Assembly: GCA_003184365.1 (NCBI GenBank)
Contig: NKYR01000044.1
Location: 62,001-126,000 of the forward strand
DNA length: 64,000 bases
Reading direction: 5' to 3'
Origin: Evernia prunastri
Taxonomy: Eukaryota > Ascomycota > Lecanoromycetes > Lecanorales > Parmeliaceae
Position 1 is the stretch's first letter. Every line of letters starts with the position of its first letter. Below, one piece after another: positions 34,265 through 47,291 of this stretch. Under the pieces are notes generated by a model, which was not told where the DNA came from, searched no databases, and saw nothing but the letters and a program-made list of their open reading frames with translations. The position numbers and the translations under genes were made by a program.

Positions 34265-34767
34265 CTACTTGTGCATCATAGAATGGTAACTTACTTGCGC
34301 AGACCCAGTGACGAAGAATATGGCCGCCAAGCGTTGCTGATGCGCGCCGCTATTGTCTACGTTCTGCTTGACGTGAGACAGGAACATAAAGCCATGCAGG
34401 AAAAGGATGTACTTACCACCTTCAAACAGTGAAACCAGATGTTTCCGAATTCGTCGTGCCCACCGAATTCGAGGTGGACTTCTCCGTGGTTGTCGAAAAG
34501 GTGCGTCTAAAATACGCATGAGCCGACGAAGTTTCAGATGTTGGCAGCACATACCAGCTCTGGACGCAGACTGTTCCAGTCCACGAGGTCTCGGCATTGG
34601 GAAAATCGAGGCGTCGCGTATATGATCTGGACAGGTGGGTATCTGGAAAGCGCCCTCCGAGCGTCGAGGACTTTGGGGGCTCCGATTGCTGATTCGAAGA
34701 GATCGGCAATTTGCCAGGTGATACACTCCACCCATCCTTCGTAGGAAGGGCTTCGAAATCGGGGCAT
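34265..34767 (-). CDS. Small three-exon hypothetical protein
   Basis: Model: complement of 34767-34555, 34506-34417, 34363-34265; 133 residues. Introns of 48 nt (GTATGT...TTTTAG) and 53 nt (GTAAGT...AAGCAG) fit in phase 0, and reading through either gives a stop or loses sense. The spliced peptide includes YEGWVECITWQIADLFESA, FSQCRDLVDWNSLRPELTHL and GEVHLEFGGHDEFGNIWFHC. A further GTAAGT lies inside the last exon (34336-34331), so the true end may be in another exon. No signal peptide or known domain. Family not recognised. Confidence 0.5.
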
Positions 34768-35965
34768 GTTGTTCAAGCTTCGAGGAAGTCTTCCGAGGGG
34801 GAAATGTTTGAGATGGACTATGTTGATGATGGATGTTGCGTGAGAGGAGCAGCAAGAAGATGTGAATCCTGCAAGAAATTTCAGGAACGGATGGTTCGAA
34901 ATGAAGAGTGGGAATATATATCGTTAACGAAGGTCAAGGATATGCATTAAGTTTGTGGGTGGGTCGAGTGGATATGAGTGAGTATTAGGGCCAAAGTCAA
35001 AATGAGATGTCTGGTTCCCGCTTTCTGTGACTCCGTGCCCCCAAAATCGGCCATTGCTACTTACGGTTCCTGTTTTATGGCAAGGCTCCAAGGCGATTGA
35101 AAAAGAGGGAGTGACAAGGGGGTCTCATTTAGTCAAAAAAGAGAACATAAAGCATCAACGGTCCCGCTCGGTGAAAACCTACTATCATTTGTGATGCGAC
35201 CCAATACACATGAACCCTCCTCATATCCATAAATAAGCGTGTTGTAGGTTTCTAGTTGCTACCCACTTATCGAATCAAGTCAAAAAAGCCTTGCTTTCTG
35301 AGCGGCCACGGAATGCACACACTGAATGTTGGAACGACTCAACACTCGCTTCCACTAACACTCTTTCGGCCTAGTACATTGATATATGAAGGCCTTTCCT
35401 GTACATAGAATCCTTCTTCCTTAGACATCATTAGGAATACCAAATCTAGTGATTCAGTCTCACAGCAGTAACTGCAGTACCAAGTACTTACCAACACTGA
35501 ACCTACATAGATCTGTGCCAATTGACCTCTTAAGGTCGTATTCATTCACAAATATATTTGTTTCAATGTAAGTCGCCCACTGCATTGCTGCAGATTAGTG
35601 AGCATGTTGCGAACAGCCCAAGGGCTGTCTTGGCAGGCAACGCAGGTCTCACAGCTTACTAAGACATCTCAACTCTGACCCAGCGGTCACTTCTGAGATC
35701 GTACGAGTACCCGGCGTTCTTCAGGGGCCAATGCCACTGTGGCTACAAGCCGTCTCGCCTTGCATAGACGCTTGGTGATGCTCCAGCATTATCAAGGACA
35801 TTGGGGTCGCAATTTGTTGGAATCAGCCAATCAATGGCCTGCCAAGTGATTACTAATCACTAGGTCTCCGCACTGCACATAAATAGCCTCCTACATGCAT
35901 CCTTCTTACATAGTTCTTTAGCCTCAATCAAGTCATTACATAGCATGCAATACATACATTTATGC
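34768..35965. other. Intergenic region, no supported gene
   Basis: About 1.2 kb with only short open frames. It should include the promoter of the small three-exon gene. No repeats or RNA genes recognised. Confidence 0.45.
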
Positions 35966-38696
35966 CTAGAGACCACTTAGACCATTATTTCCAACACAAT
36001 TTGCTCGCAACAATACGAGCAAGTTGAACCTCAGCCGAGTCTTGAGTACTTTTATAGGGTGTCTGATGAAGTGCTCAGCCCCAGCGAAATCCTTGCAAAG
36101 AACATATTCGTAAACGGGATCGTGAGATATGTACGGGCCACTAGATGCAGCGGCATTGGCACAATAATCATCAAAGTCAATCCCACAGGCACACTCGTCG
36201 TTTGTAACCGACCAGTCGAGAGTCAAGTGTTCTCTGTCGGGACCTTCAGAACTTAAGCAGCATTCTTCCAAATCCCGCAACCGAGCCTTGACACATTTTC
36301 CTAAGCAGACTTTTCCGCGAGGAGTTGGTCTATCCAATAAACCAATTTGTAAGAGCGGGTCCATGTCAAGGCTTTCATCTTTATAGTCTTCTTCGTACAC
36401 AGTGTTTTCGGTGCGGAATACGCGGTGGGGCACATAGTAATAACTCAAAACATCATTAAGTATGTACGAGGTGAGTCTTAATGTCTTCCGATCCATAAAG
36501 CAGTGGGGAGCCCCAAGCGCACAATGCAGGGTACCGCGGCCCGATATATCGGTCGCGTAGATGTCAGCTCCTTCTTGTATGAACGTTCGGATGCATTATA
36601 TGACTTGGGGCAGATAGCCTGTCGCCACGTGTAATAGGGGCGTCAGACCTTCCAGATTTCTTTTTTCCCTATCGTATCCAATTTTGAGCAGGTACTTGAT
36701 TGCTTATCCAGAAATAGAAGACTGTGGCTCTCCCACGGGCCACCATTCCACCATCTCAAACACTGCGTTAGCCGTCCCGGCGTTGCAGCATATACTGTCC
36801 TCGTCGTCGACGTCGATCTCGCAGCCATGACGCAAAGCGGCGTCTGTCATTTTTACGCACTGATCAAAGTCCCTGCTAACACCTGGAAGATAGAATGATT
36901 GAGGCATATGTCAGGGACTGGAGGTGTAGCTGAATGCATTGATTCCGGTATGAACGGAATAATAGCTATGAAGGTCTAATGATGGCAGAAGGCCGATATT
37001 TGTGGGCAGGGCCAAGCCGCGCTAGGCCCGATCCGGCCGAGTGGTAGGAGTCATGGTGTTGTGAGCTGGAACCATGACAGCATAGTACGTGAAACGTAGT
37101 CTGCAAACGTTCGCCAGATGGTCCAAACGACTTCCTTTGAACTACCGAAGCTATCTTTGGAATCAGTAACCCCTGGGTGCACTTTTTAAATGTGGATCGA
37201 ACTGACTTGTTACAGTTCTGAGTACCGGCCCCACCCTGTAAGAGTAACAAGAAGGTCTCCGAGCATCCCGCGTACAAAGCATACTAGATTGCGAACAAGA
37301 CCTCAGAAACCTTGTTACGGACAAAACCATTACCAGTGAGACTTGCAGAGAGTAGAGAGGACCCGCGAGGATCAACATCTAAAGGAGAAGCCTCGCGATT
37401 GTCGAATAGCTCCTGCAAGCCTGGTAGATCATTTCGTGAGACACGGCGAATTACCTCCGAATTCTCTGGGATGACATTGAAAGCTTTGATATGTGGGCAG
37501 ATGCGAGGCTCGGGAATAGCATCCTGCGCTGTTGTAAGTTCGACGGTCAACCCCGTCGAACGCTTATTTTCTCTGGGTATGAATCAAATTTTGAGCCAGT
37601 TACATGACTCCAGATTGCACAAGTCTTCAAGACGACCTTGCGATCCTATCCCGAGCTCTATTCTGAGATCACTAATTGGGTTATCCCTCGTCAAGAAACA
37701 TGTCAGTCTGAACTTGACGCTCGGAAAGATTTGCCTGTTGTGCGATTTTTGAATATTTTGGATAGGCAGAAATCTGTTCTCGGCAAGAACCATTGAATGA
37801 GCTTGTTGGCTACTGCACTCTGCTGAGATTATTCATTGTATCCATTGGAGGGCTCTTCTGAGGACTTCCATCCCGAAAATTCATCTCCCTCGCTCGCGAG
37901 ACCGTTCCACCGGAATCGTCCGCAGGTGGTGTGGTTTGCAGACCAGGGAGAGCAACAGCATCTGGGCTGTAATGGTCTCCCATGCAGAATTGGAAGTGAT
38001 TCAAAATGTCGGATGCGGGATACCGATTTCGAACGGTTCTATGAGACGGAAGGGATGAACCCGCAGAACTCGAAACTTCCTCAGTGTGCCTGTAGGTTAT
38101 GATGTTGTCTCGGTAGCACTGTTGGGTCAACGGAAGGTCCCTTCGATTCAAGTTGTAGCACTCGATGTAAGGTGGAATTGCTGCGGCAAGGCTGAGTCAG
38201 CCCACGTAATGCTTACGATGCGAGAGAGCCTCACTTGTGGTGGACGTCAGTGGGCTTTTCTCCTTTGAGAAGCACGTTCAATGCGGTCTTGATCAATCTC
38301 GTGGCCCTTGTATTCGGAATTGACTTGTTTTCCGGCAGCGTCGCAATCCTTCTTCATCGAGAGCATGATGGTCATATCCGGCTCGCTAATATATTTACTG
38401 ACGCCCCATCTTTGGAAACGATACTTCAGTTGTTTCTCGCTTTATTGGTCAGCCAAATCGAGAAGCTTGTAGTGAAGGGAGACAAGAGTAAGCGATCGGC
38501 ATTCTTACGTGATCTCAAATTTGTGCTCCTTGGCCGTAATATTAATTATGTCTTTGCGAGATACCTCATCTTTCAGATACAGAGTAACAAGCCTCTCCCG
38601 CCAAGTGTCCCAATCGGCGTCTAATATGCATTTTGCACGATGGATCTGTGGTGAAGTGTCGACCATCTTGAGATCATGATCCAAACTCCTGTACAT
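35966..38696 (-). pseudogene. Decayed Clr5-domain/ankyrin-repeat gene
   Basis: From ATG 38696 the first exon encodes DADWDTWRERLVTLYL, the start of a fungal Clr5 domain. A 69-nt intron (38508-38440, donor GTAAGA, acceptor AAG) joins in phase 2 to EKQLKYRFQRWGVSKYI, completing the domain. The frame then stops at a TGA (38249-38247). Below it a Ser/Pro-rich linker is open at 38151-37810. Ankyrin-like pieces follow in several frames (NDLPGLQELFDNREASPLDV, AIKYLLKIGYDREKRNLEGL, FIQEGADIYATDISGRGTLH), with stops between them, up to the last open part 36496-35966. Order and spacing match one Clr5-ankyrin protein. The number of stops and shifts argues for a pseudogene, although the Clr5 part alone could still be made. 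Confidence 0.68.
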
Positions 38697-40236
38697 ATAG
38701 CAAGGATGAAAATGAAGCTGATTACTGAGATGAGAATTAAGAAAAAACCCCCAAACCAGTAATCAGTTGATAGAGATCATGTGTAAAGTCGAACGGCAGA
38801 TCTTCCTACTCTCTGGCAGGGCCTTTGTTCCATTTGACGCGCTATCTTGCCTTGGCTTGCTTGGCTTTGAGCCTTTGGCGATTAGTCTTCAGAAAGGACA
38901 CACATGTCACACATCTGCACCTAGTGACTTCGGGACGGCCTGGCTACCGCATTTACCTTACCTTAGGTCAGCAGGCTCACCCACCTCACTTTCCCCACTG
39001 TTCCTTGCCGTGAAAAAGGCTTTAGCGGTGGTCTATGGAGCTCATCATCTCTTGTCAACATACTGCGAATGCTAAAATGCTCTGCGAATCGCGTTTGGTT
39101 GCATTGTCAGATATTCCGAATCCCAGAGTCTTCTGTAAGCCTCAGCCCACTCTATTAGAAGTGAGTCCTGGGTGTGTTGCCAATGTGGTTTCATAAACCA
39201 TATGGCTCTTTCACCGGAAAGATGTGCGAATTGTTGTGTTTACAGATGTTCCAGTTGCAGGGTCTGCTGAGTTCATCCTTAAAGAGGTGACATCACGTCC
39301 ACTAATAGCAAAGTCAACCAACGGCACATCATATGTCTCGCCCACAAGGCAAGGGCCACAGCAGATGGCAGCAATTTCACAGTAGGCACAACAAGCACAA
39401 CCTACGTTTTGCATTCCCAGACGAGGTACTGCGACGAGCTGTATAAAAGCCATAGAAGCAGAGTCAAACCTGCGATGGCTGCGGATGGCTGTCAAACTGG
39501 GATTGGTCTCTGAAGGCTCAGGAAAATTGAGCAAGTAACTACAAAGTTCGTGTGAGTACGTATATGTACGCGTTTGGATTTCAGCGCAATTGACCCGTGA
39601 AAAGCACAGAACACTCTCGATGTCAAACCAGCAAGCGCAGCGAAATAGTCGCAAACGGGCAGCAAGGAAATGAGAATTTTTGAAAGCGCAGCGAAGGTCA
39701 GTCAGCGGTCTTCGTGATACTCGAACTTGGTATTGACCCAACTATAGCTAGGTGCGATAAGTCCTGCCAAAACGAACCACAGTCTCAATCGGGCCTTGGC
39801 ATCGCAAGCCAACACAGCCGGCGGAGGAGGACCAGAGCAATGACTATACGCAAAGGCGGCTCCTCTATTGCAAAAATGGATGGAAGAGCCAATGCGGGAG
39901 CAGTCATGGTGCGCCTTTGACAGCTTCGCTACAATCTGGCCATCCACAGAGAAGCGCAGTGCAGGAGGAAAGACGGGCATTAATAGTGCTGTGGCTGGAA
40001 CTGATGAGCAGAAATCACAGGTGTCGGGCAACTGACCAGATCGAAGATGACAGTGGGCAAGTGAGCCAGTCAGCGAGAAGGTTGTACGACGAGAAGAAAT
40101 CCTAATGCCCACAGAAGGATGCCTGTTCAATGCTCGATGATCACTCACTTTCCTTATGTATATATCCATTTTCCTCAACGTCCATTCATACTCGCGAACC
40201 CAACCCATGACTCAATTGACTGACAATGCGTAGCCT
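38697..40236. other. Intergenic region with a possible small Cys-rich frame
   Basis: A minus-strand frame from an ATG near 39453 to 39211 encodes about 80 residues with six cysteines clustered in VGCACCAYCEIAAICCGPC; it lacks a clear signal peptide, so it is not called. A 168-codon open frame (40208-39702) on the same strand has no recognisable domain. Nothing else is supported. Confidence 0.35.
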
Positions 40237-41280
40237 TCAGCTATCTTCTAGGCCCCACGGTGCCGAAAGTGAAGCCTCAGGACCACAGTTTGGCGCTTTA
40301 CTCAGCCTACCAAAGGCCACATTGATCCCATCGACCGCGATTTTGAGATTACCCTCGCCGAAACGACGATGCTCCAGCATGTACGTCGGGATCCGTGAAA
40401 GGGCCCTGATCAGCCATCCAAACTCCATGAAAGGTGGGCCTGGACGCAAGGGCAGTGCAGGCAGGACGCAGATGAAGCCTTTAAAGCCTTCGAGACCTAT
40501 GACCATCCCAGACGACTGATGGGTGCTGGGGCTTTTGGCCATGTCGGTCAATCCACTTATGATTGGGAGGAAGACATCGTAGACGCCGAGGGTATCGCCG
40601 TAAGGGTCGATGTCCACATCTAGGCGCGCGTCGTCTGGATCATTCGCGGTGTCCATGGTGACGACATTAGTGATATTGATGGGTTCTGCTGCAAATGTTT
40701 CATTCATACTCAGCAACGTTGCCGATTTGCTTCCCACGTGCAGACTCCCGTTGGCTTGCCTTTTCTCTGTGGTGACGCCTGCACCGGATGGATGGTTGAC
40801 CATTTGCACCCATCCAAGCGTCTGCCCCTCCAGCAACATTTCAAATTGTGCAAACTCGAATTTCTTTTTCTCAAACATGTCAAGGACCCCGAGAGAGATA
40901 GCCCACATGACGAAGTGCGCTCGTACGTTGCGTTTGCGCTTCGGAGTCGTCATTACAATGCTTACTTCCGGGTAGTTGTCAAGCCGGTACTCTGTCCCGT
41001 CGATAATCTTCGCATCCCAGTCTCCAAGTGCTAATTGCTTCAGTGTGGCTACGGTGTTCATGAGACATGGCGTTATCCGAAGCTTGGGCCCTCCTATTTC
41101 GTACGTCAAGTCAAAGCTTTCGGGCGGCGTAGGAATGCCGAGCGCTGAAACGTTCAACCCAGCCGTTAAAGAAATTAGAGGGAACGCGTCAGTGCTTGAG
41201 GTGGGGGTAGTTGTGGCTGTCGGAGCTTGGCTAAACAATAACATAGAGAGGGCGAGCAAGCTGAAAAAAGGCATCTGCAT
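40237..41280 (-). CDS. Secreted hypothetical protein
   Basis: Intronless frame; the first ATG that makes sense is 41280, giving 347 residues that begin with a signal peptide (MQMPFFSLLALSMLLFSQ). The mature part has a globular domain (about 60-200; PPESFDLTYEIGGPKLRITP, FVMWAISLGVLDMFEKKKFE) and two N-glycosylation sequons near MNETFAAEPINIT. A conserved-looking segment follows (SGMVIGLEGFKGFICVLPAL). It may be an extracellular or wall protein specific to ascomycetes. No catalytic motif is recognised. It lies between the Clr5-ankyrin relic and a small membrane-protein gene. Confidence 0.6.
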   Translation of the reverse strand: MQMPFFSLLALSMLLFSQAPTATTTPTSSTDAFPLISLTAGLNVSALGIPTPPESFDLTYEIGGPKLRITPCLMNTVATLKQLALGDWDAKIIDGTEYRLDNYPEVSIVMTTPKRKRNVRAHFVMWAISLGVLDMFEKKKFEFAQFEMLLEGQTLGWVQMVNHPSGAGVTTEKRQANGSLHVGSKSATLLSMNETFAAEPINITNVVTMDTANDPDDARLDVDIDPYGDTLGVYDVFLPIISGLTDMAKSPSTHQSSGMVIGLEGFKGFICVLPALPLRPGPPFMEFGWLIRALSRIPTYMLEHRRFGEGNLKIAVDGINVAFGRLSKAPNCGPEASLSAPWGLEDS

Positions 41281-41519
41281 GACAGGCGAAATAGTCCTTG
41301 ACAGTAATTGCTGGAGAGTAGCCGCCTGCAAGATCTCAGCTTTGTCGAACGGACATTTTTATGGAAGATTGAGGCAGCGCCGCAGCGGATGGATGTTCGA
41401 GGATGTTGAAACACAAGCGATATGCGAAACATCCGCTCAATATTCCGCTTCTAATCCCTCACTATCGATGGGAAGGTAATTGGCCGAGAAGCGGTCTTGC
41501 GGCTTACAAAGAGTGAATA

Positions 41520-41989
41520 TCAAATTGAGTCCTTCCGTTCTAGACTTTCCTCGTCGGTTCGCTGTAAAATATCCGCCACGATCGCGATTTCCTGATAAAT
41601 CAGCCACTTGGTCAACCCAACCTCACGGCTAAGACTACTCACATCTAATGCCGGCCCAGCACACTGCCATGCAGTAACAAGCATACTCTTCCGAGTCCAC
41701 TCATTGTCCCTCCCGTCCAAAAGAGCCCTCACGCCGCCCACGTCCCATCTCTGTGTTGGATGATTGCCATCTACATGCAGCAGCATGAGATGTGGATAAT
41801 TTTTCTAGTGCTAGCCGTGCTTGACTTAAGCATGAACGATAGTACAGCGCTATGCCGCCACTAAAGATGATGGCAGCGCCGACGAGGAAAGGAAGGGCTC
41901 CTGTGCCGAACACTCATTGGTTTTGAGTAGGCAAGCAAGTCGCGCGGAAGATGGGACATACGTGTTGCACCGAGGATGGCGGTTGTCAT
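41520..41989 (-). CDS. Small single-helix membrane protein, probable frameshift
   Basis: Proposed exon 1 (41989-41962, MTTAILGAT) joins across a 49-nt intron (GTATGT...GAG) to FGTGALPFLVGAAIIFSGGI, a hydrophobic helix from 41912. The frame then reads LSQARLALEK. At a run of five A (about 41,801-41,805) sense moves to the next frame, YPHLMLLHVDGNHPTQRWDV, and continues to the stop at 41520. One extra A would join both parts into a protein of about 140 residues. No family recognised. The frameshift at a homopolymer makes an assembly error plausible. Exon 1 is the weakest part of the model because the acceptor is GAG. Confidence 0.38.
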
Positions 41990-44900
41990 ACCCTCTACCG
42001 CCTACATTTTATGAGTCGGTGACCCTTTTCTCCGCCATGAGCAATTAAGACCTACACTGCGTTGTATTATACGTCACTACTCTTTCGAAGATTTAAGTGA
42101 TCGGAGCTGTCGCGGAGAGAACGGAGATACCCTGTAGTGCTACCGACGGCTAGTGTGCCTAGCATGCTGATTTGAACGGTCAGTGTTCCTGCTCGGAGAC
42201 TGTATCCTCGAAAATCTGCTCACAATATCCCGGGACCGCTTCTCAATTACCTCAGTCAGTGTGCATATCGCGATGAGACAAGTTGGATTACCTGACATTG
42301 CCGAAACCCCCAAGGCCACTGAAAAGCGTCGAGATACCGAGTGGCGAACTGTCTCCGACATCTTGTCGAGGCAATCGTTCTCTATGAGGTGCCGGTAAGG
42401 GTATCTCTTGATTACAGCGACAGCCAAGAAGCTCTAAACAGGAAATATAGACCACAACACGCTTGCTGCTGAAGCGTCATTAGATCCAAAGCAATGATGT
42501 GCTATGAAATTCCGGGGAACCTTACATCGCGGCTGAGCAGTTGGGGGCGATTTTTGGTGTCGCGACATCAGCCTCGTAGGGCTACTAGCTTTTCCAGATC
42601 TTGTTGAAAGCCTTCATCGTATGCACACAGACACCCAGGGTAATCATCAAATTTTGCCTCTTCATAAGGCTTTCAGAAATCTGATCTGGCAGATCTAGTA
42701 CGATTCCCCGGAACTGCAGAATGAGGCTCGAACTCATCCGAAAGACTGACAGCGATTCGCCCCTTCAACCTTGACACTCAACTCTTATCCCCAAAATCAG
42801 AATCTGAGGCGCCTTTCATGCATTTGTCTATCGATGGCCAATGAATCGTCTGCAATTTCCCAACATCCAACATACCTTAGGACTTGCAGGTCCGCTGACA
42901 AACCCCGAAGATCTCGCCTGTGAATACCTAAGGCATGACTCCTACACATATGCCATCAGTCGTCCACGGCTAATAAGCGCCACAATGAGTCCGATTGCTT
43001 TGACACTCTCCGTGGTGCAGCCTTTTTGTGATGCGGGAGCCCAATTTTCTTCGGCCGCATACCCTCTGATAATGACAGACTTCGATCGCAACAGAGAACC
43101 CGGCTCGCAGGCCTCATAAGCAGTATGTGATGAAGCTGCCAGCTGAGATCAGATCTTAGTACATACCATCTCGATCATAGTCCTCAGCCTTGCAACTTTG
43201 GAGCTCAGCAACCGCTCACTTCGGGTCTTTGATATCATTTGCTATCCAGCCGTGCATTTTTCACCGGCTATCCTAGCTCTTACTTCCAAATAACTCCTCC
43301 AAATACAAAGGGCCCCTGCAGGTATAATCTATGTCGCCAGCGCTCGACCTATCGGCATTTTCCATGAAGGCGTAACCGCAGGACGTATGCCAGTGGCTGG
43401 ATTCGTCAGTCAGTACCTGAGAATCCCTCCATGTCATCTACTCGCCCCATCACCGTAAACCTAGCAGCTGTGCTATGCTTGGTGACCGACTGAACTTCTT
43501 GGGATTTCTTTTGAACATATTCTTATATGCAGGAATGAGGCGAATGGGATAGGTATCTCATTGAGGTGAGAGGGATTATCGGATTGCTTGTCAGGGTAGG
43601 TGTAGATTGCTTTGCGGAATATCTAAAAATATCTTAGATCCACGTGTGACAAGGAAAGGGTGACGAATGTTGTTGTGAGAACTTGGGCGTGGTGGAGCTC
43701 GTGTCTAGAGGTAAAAAGCTTGGTATCGACTTGGATCCACGATGCAGAGAAAGCGGTCATTAAAGACCCCGGGACCAAGCACTCTCATCCATCTTGTGTT
43801 CTTTCGCAACGTTCAGTCTTTCGACGTATTCTGTATCTGTCAATATATTCTGTGTAGATATTCAGGATGCCACTTCATTGCTCCGGAAGTGCTTGTAACT
43901 GTAGGTTGTACTGACAAGGTGTCTCGCGTTCAGATGAATCGAGCGTCTGCTGCCGACCATCCGTGACCTTCATCTAAGTTGAAGCTATCATACTCTGTCT
44001 CAGCGACGGCTGAACAGTATAGTATCGATATGAGGAGAAGAAACGAAGATTGAGCAAAGGTCCAGTAGGAAGTTTCTGTAGCTGCGGCTTCCCGACGCTT
44101 CCTGAGTGGTAGAACGATGTATGGCATGGTCGACTATGAATATTGGATCTGGTTTCCACAACTTTGTCTGCAGTGATCCTGAAAAGCTCAGACAGTGAAT
44201 GCCTACAAGCTTCAGTGCTCTATCTGAAGAAAAATATATCTCCTAAGCACGTCCGTGTCGCTTGCCTGCATTGCCTGATCATGCGATTTGTCGAATGAAT
44301 AGCAAAGCTTGCTCTCTCAAGTGAGATATCTACCCGACTTATGATCGACCATGGTGACCAGCAAATGATAACTTATCGGGGAAGTGGAGGACTTATGAGT
44401 TGAGCGTGCAACGAAAGCCGTCGCCACCATGATTTTTCTCTGAAGAGCCGCAGTCACGTGTCGAGGCTTCAGCCCAGACCCGGATCAATGGTTTCTGGCT
44501 AGCGCCTACTGCTTGTAATTGATTGGCCAAGGCAGTTCCCAGGGGTCGAAGGTCTATTGTTTGAAGGTGAGCATACTTAGGCCAAGACTCGTGCAGATCC
44601 TTCGACCACGCATATCTCTCTATTTCCGACGTCATTGGGCGGGGTGATTCTCAACGCGATTACTCGTCGTTCTTCGTTTCCCTGGTCTTGCAACCGACTG
44701 GCGCCTGGATCGCCAATCAACTTCTGAATAAAGAAGTCTCATAATTGGCCGAAGTATGATCAGAATGCATGTTACGGTGCACAGGTCCGCCAATAGTTTG
44801 GAGTCTTCCATCCATAGCTTCGCATTGGGTGCGCTGTACATGGTGTCGTCTGAGGCAACTGTTGCGTCTCCTTCCTCGAAGCTTCCGATGCTGCGAGACC

Positions 44901-45720
44901 TACCGGCTCTCGTGTCCAACCGTTGCATTTGCTAACAGTTTTCCCTCTGGAGTTGCAACGTGGCTAGAGTCGAGTCATGGGAAAAGTCCTCGTTAGCCGC
45001 CGCCTTTCGTAGACTTGTTTCGACGATGTGTTATTCGATAGGAGCCTTCACCGCCTACCACCGCTACGGCCATCCTTCTGATCTGAGGTATCTGCCGTGT
45101 CTCTGGTGTCGGATTATGCAGCAATTGTCCCCAGCCAAGGCTCTTGCTGTCCAGCTGACACTATTATGAGTACTTTCTCCGACGCCTTGTCGCGTGACTC
45201 GGCCTTCGGAGTCCATGCCCCTGATGCGAGGTGTCGTCCAGTCGGAATCGCTCAATGTCTACGGAGACGATAGGCTTAAAAAAAACGCTTTTGCCTCATT
45301 GACGGATTCCAGGAGTGGTTGGGAGAGTACCTTGGCTTTTGACACTGAAGCCATGCAGGAGTGCAGTCCAAGACATTCTTCCATTGGGCTAAGAGAAAGG
45401 CCTCACTCCTTAGGCGTCACGAGGCTCCGGTTCCAATATAACAGTGTTATTCCATGAACTCGCTAAGCTCTAGGTTTGAGCTCTATGGATGAGCTGTTCC
45501 GGATCGTAATGTCATTACTGGCGAATCCTATGAGGGGCTATAGTAAAGATTCTCCGACCATTTTTATCTTACTGTCATGTTCTACTTAAATGCGTGGCCC
45601 CCAAAGTTGTGCTGGATCTGTCTCCCATTATATCCAGTCCATCCACTCCCAGCTCTCTTACGTCTCTCAAATTCAAGCAAAGCTGTTCTAAAACTAGCTC
45701 ACCCCTATGTTTATGCAAAC
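41990..45720. other. Gene-poor region left of the SprT-like array
   Basis: About 3.7 kb. Many short open frames lie on both strands, the longest about 98 codons, none with a motif or consistent splice signals. A minus-strand pair at 44928-44393 and a plus-strand set at 44769-45457 overlap each other and cannot be told apart from noise. No RNA gene or clear repeat seen. Confidence 0.45.
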
Positions 45721-46537
45721 ATGCCCGTTCATCGACCACGTAACCCTCGTGAGCGGAACTGGATCGCTGATAGGCCTCGACAGGCTTTAAGAGACGTGGC
45801 CTTCCGGCCAGTTCGAAGAAACCGCGGGACCGACTATCCATGCACTGAAAACGAACTACGTGACACTGTCAACTCTCGTCCTCGAAGGAATTCATCCTTT
45901 GTCAGCGCCCATAGGGCATCTCACGAAATCTGGGCTCATAACGACTTGGGAAAGAACCTCACCGGTGCAGAGTATGATGCCATTCGCCGCCTCGAGGGTG
46001 TCATACTGGACGTTATGCAAGGCCGTATGAATTGGGGCCCTGATATTGTTATCAAGGCGTTCTGTGACCTGGACCTTGTCTTCTTCAAAGGCTATCTTCG
46101 AGGCCGTGTCTGGGTCGAGTGGAAGTCGGCATCCTCGTTTCCAGCGCCGAATGCAGGAGGTGCTTACTACGGGCGTTGCACGCCCATGGGCGACGGAAAA
46201 GCCAGAATCCGTCTGAATGCCGATGCTGTGTTTGGTAATCCGACACCTTGGAAGCACCTTTGGAATACCATATTGCACGAAATGTGGTAGGTAGCGTCAG
46301 AACAAATGGTTCTAGGAGACCCGGTTTTTCGTTGTGCTGACGAGTGGCAGCCATGCTTATGAATATACTCAAGTCGCAGAACGGAATCACGAAACTATTG
46401 AACACGGCCCTCATTTTGGCACCAAGATGCGGGCCGTTCACTTTAGAGCGCGGAACGAGATTCACGTCCCTGGAATGGTTCCAGGCGAGGATTACAATGA
46501 CTTTGAATATCCTCGACATCGGAATAGGAACAGGTAG
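45721..46537 (+). CDS. SprT-like zinc metalloprotease, array copy A
   Basis: Model: 45721-46286 joined to 46351-46537; 250 residues. The 64-nt intron has donor GTAGGT, branch GTGCTGAC and acceptor GGCAG. It splits the cysteine codon of the active-site motif, so the spliced protein reads HEMCHAY (H186, E187, H190) and the third zinc ligand is H207 in HGPHFG. Upstream are GTDYPCTENEL, WGPDIVIKAFCDLDLVFF and YLRGRVWVEW, the usual SprT-like fold elements. SPRTN, the animal relative, has HEMIHAY and HGPEF and cleaves proteins crosslinked to DNA. The N-terminus is Arg/Pro-rich, possibly DNA-contacting (inference). The frame is open upstream to 45577, but ATG 45721 gives the compact start. All catalytic residues are present. 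Confidence 0.8.
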
Positions 46538-47291
46538 CAAAACAGCGTTCTGCATAGTTCCTCAACCCTACCGTTACTAGATAGGACTGTCGTCATTCCA
46601 GTGCCAGTCTCTTTTCCTGGCAGACTCACGTCACTCACCGCAATAGAGAACGGCTAGGATCAGTACGGGACAGGGTGATGCGAAATATCGTTGAACTGGT
46701 GGAGGCATACATGAACAACTGAAAAAAGGCCTGTTAGTGTGCTCGCAATTTATCTGCATAGAAACTGGCTTTGGCTCCTCCCCTTTCTTGTAGAATTCCA
46801 ATGTTCTTTCTGGCATCTAGATTAGCAGCCTTAAGTTCTCCGCCTCATAATCTGTAGTTTCAGAGTCTCTCGCAGTCACGCGATGGCTTTCTCGACCGTA
46901 CCAAAGACTACCTTGTCGGATACCTGACAATTGCATCTTTTTCGGAAATGGTTCGCCTACAGCGCTCGTTGAGATCGGAGCCGAGGAAGTGCTATTTGCC
47001 CGTGTTATGAGGGAAGGTTTCATTAACACTTTAAGGGGACCTTGAAGCCAATGAGATTCAGGAGGCAAGGACTCAGCTGACCCGAAGACTAGACGAATGC
47101 TTGGCGCTTCTTGTTCAAGGTGATCTTACGTACTATTCCTTCTTTCTTACTGCTTCCCTCTTCTTTGAAAGGACTACGAAGATACATTTGCTTCTTTCGA
47201 GCTACCAACAGGAGCAACTCCAAGTACTACGGACATCCAGTCCCAGCGTGAGTTTTTGCCCTCCGAGGTCATCGGTGGTACAGAGATCACC
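46538..47291. other. Spacer between array copies A and B
   Basis: Contains the 3' flank of copy A and the promoter of the next gene. A plus-strand peptide NGSPTALVEIGAEEVLFARV (near 46,940-47,000) looks faintly coding but is isolated. The 47130-47170 stretch is CT-rich (TTCCTTCTTTCTTACTGCTTCCCTCTTC), typical of a fungal promoter, about 120-160 bp before ATG 47292. Confidence 0.4.

Noticed and set aside
39211..39453. Small Cys-rich frame as a secreted effector
   Set aside because: No clear signal peptide, and the flanking sequence gives no convincing upstream exon.
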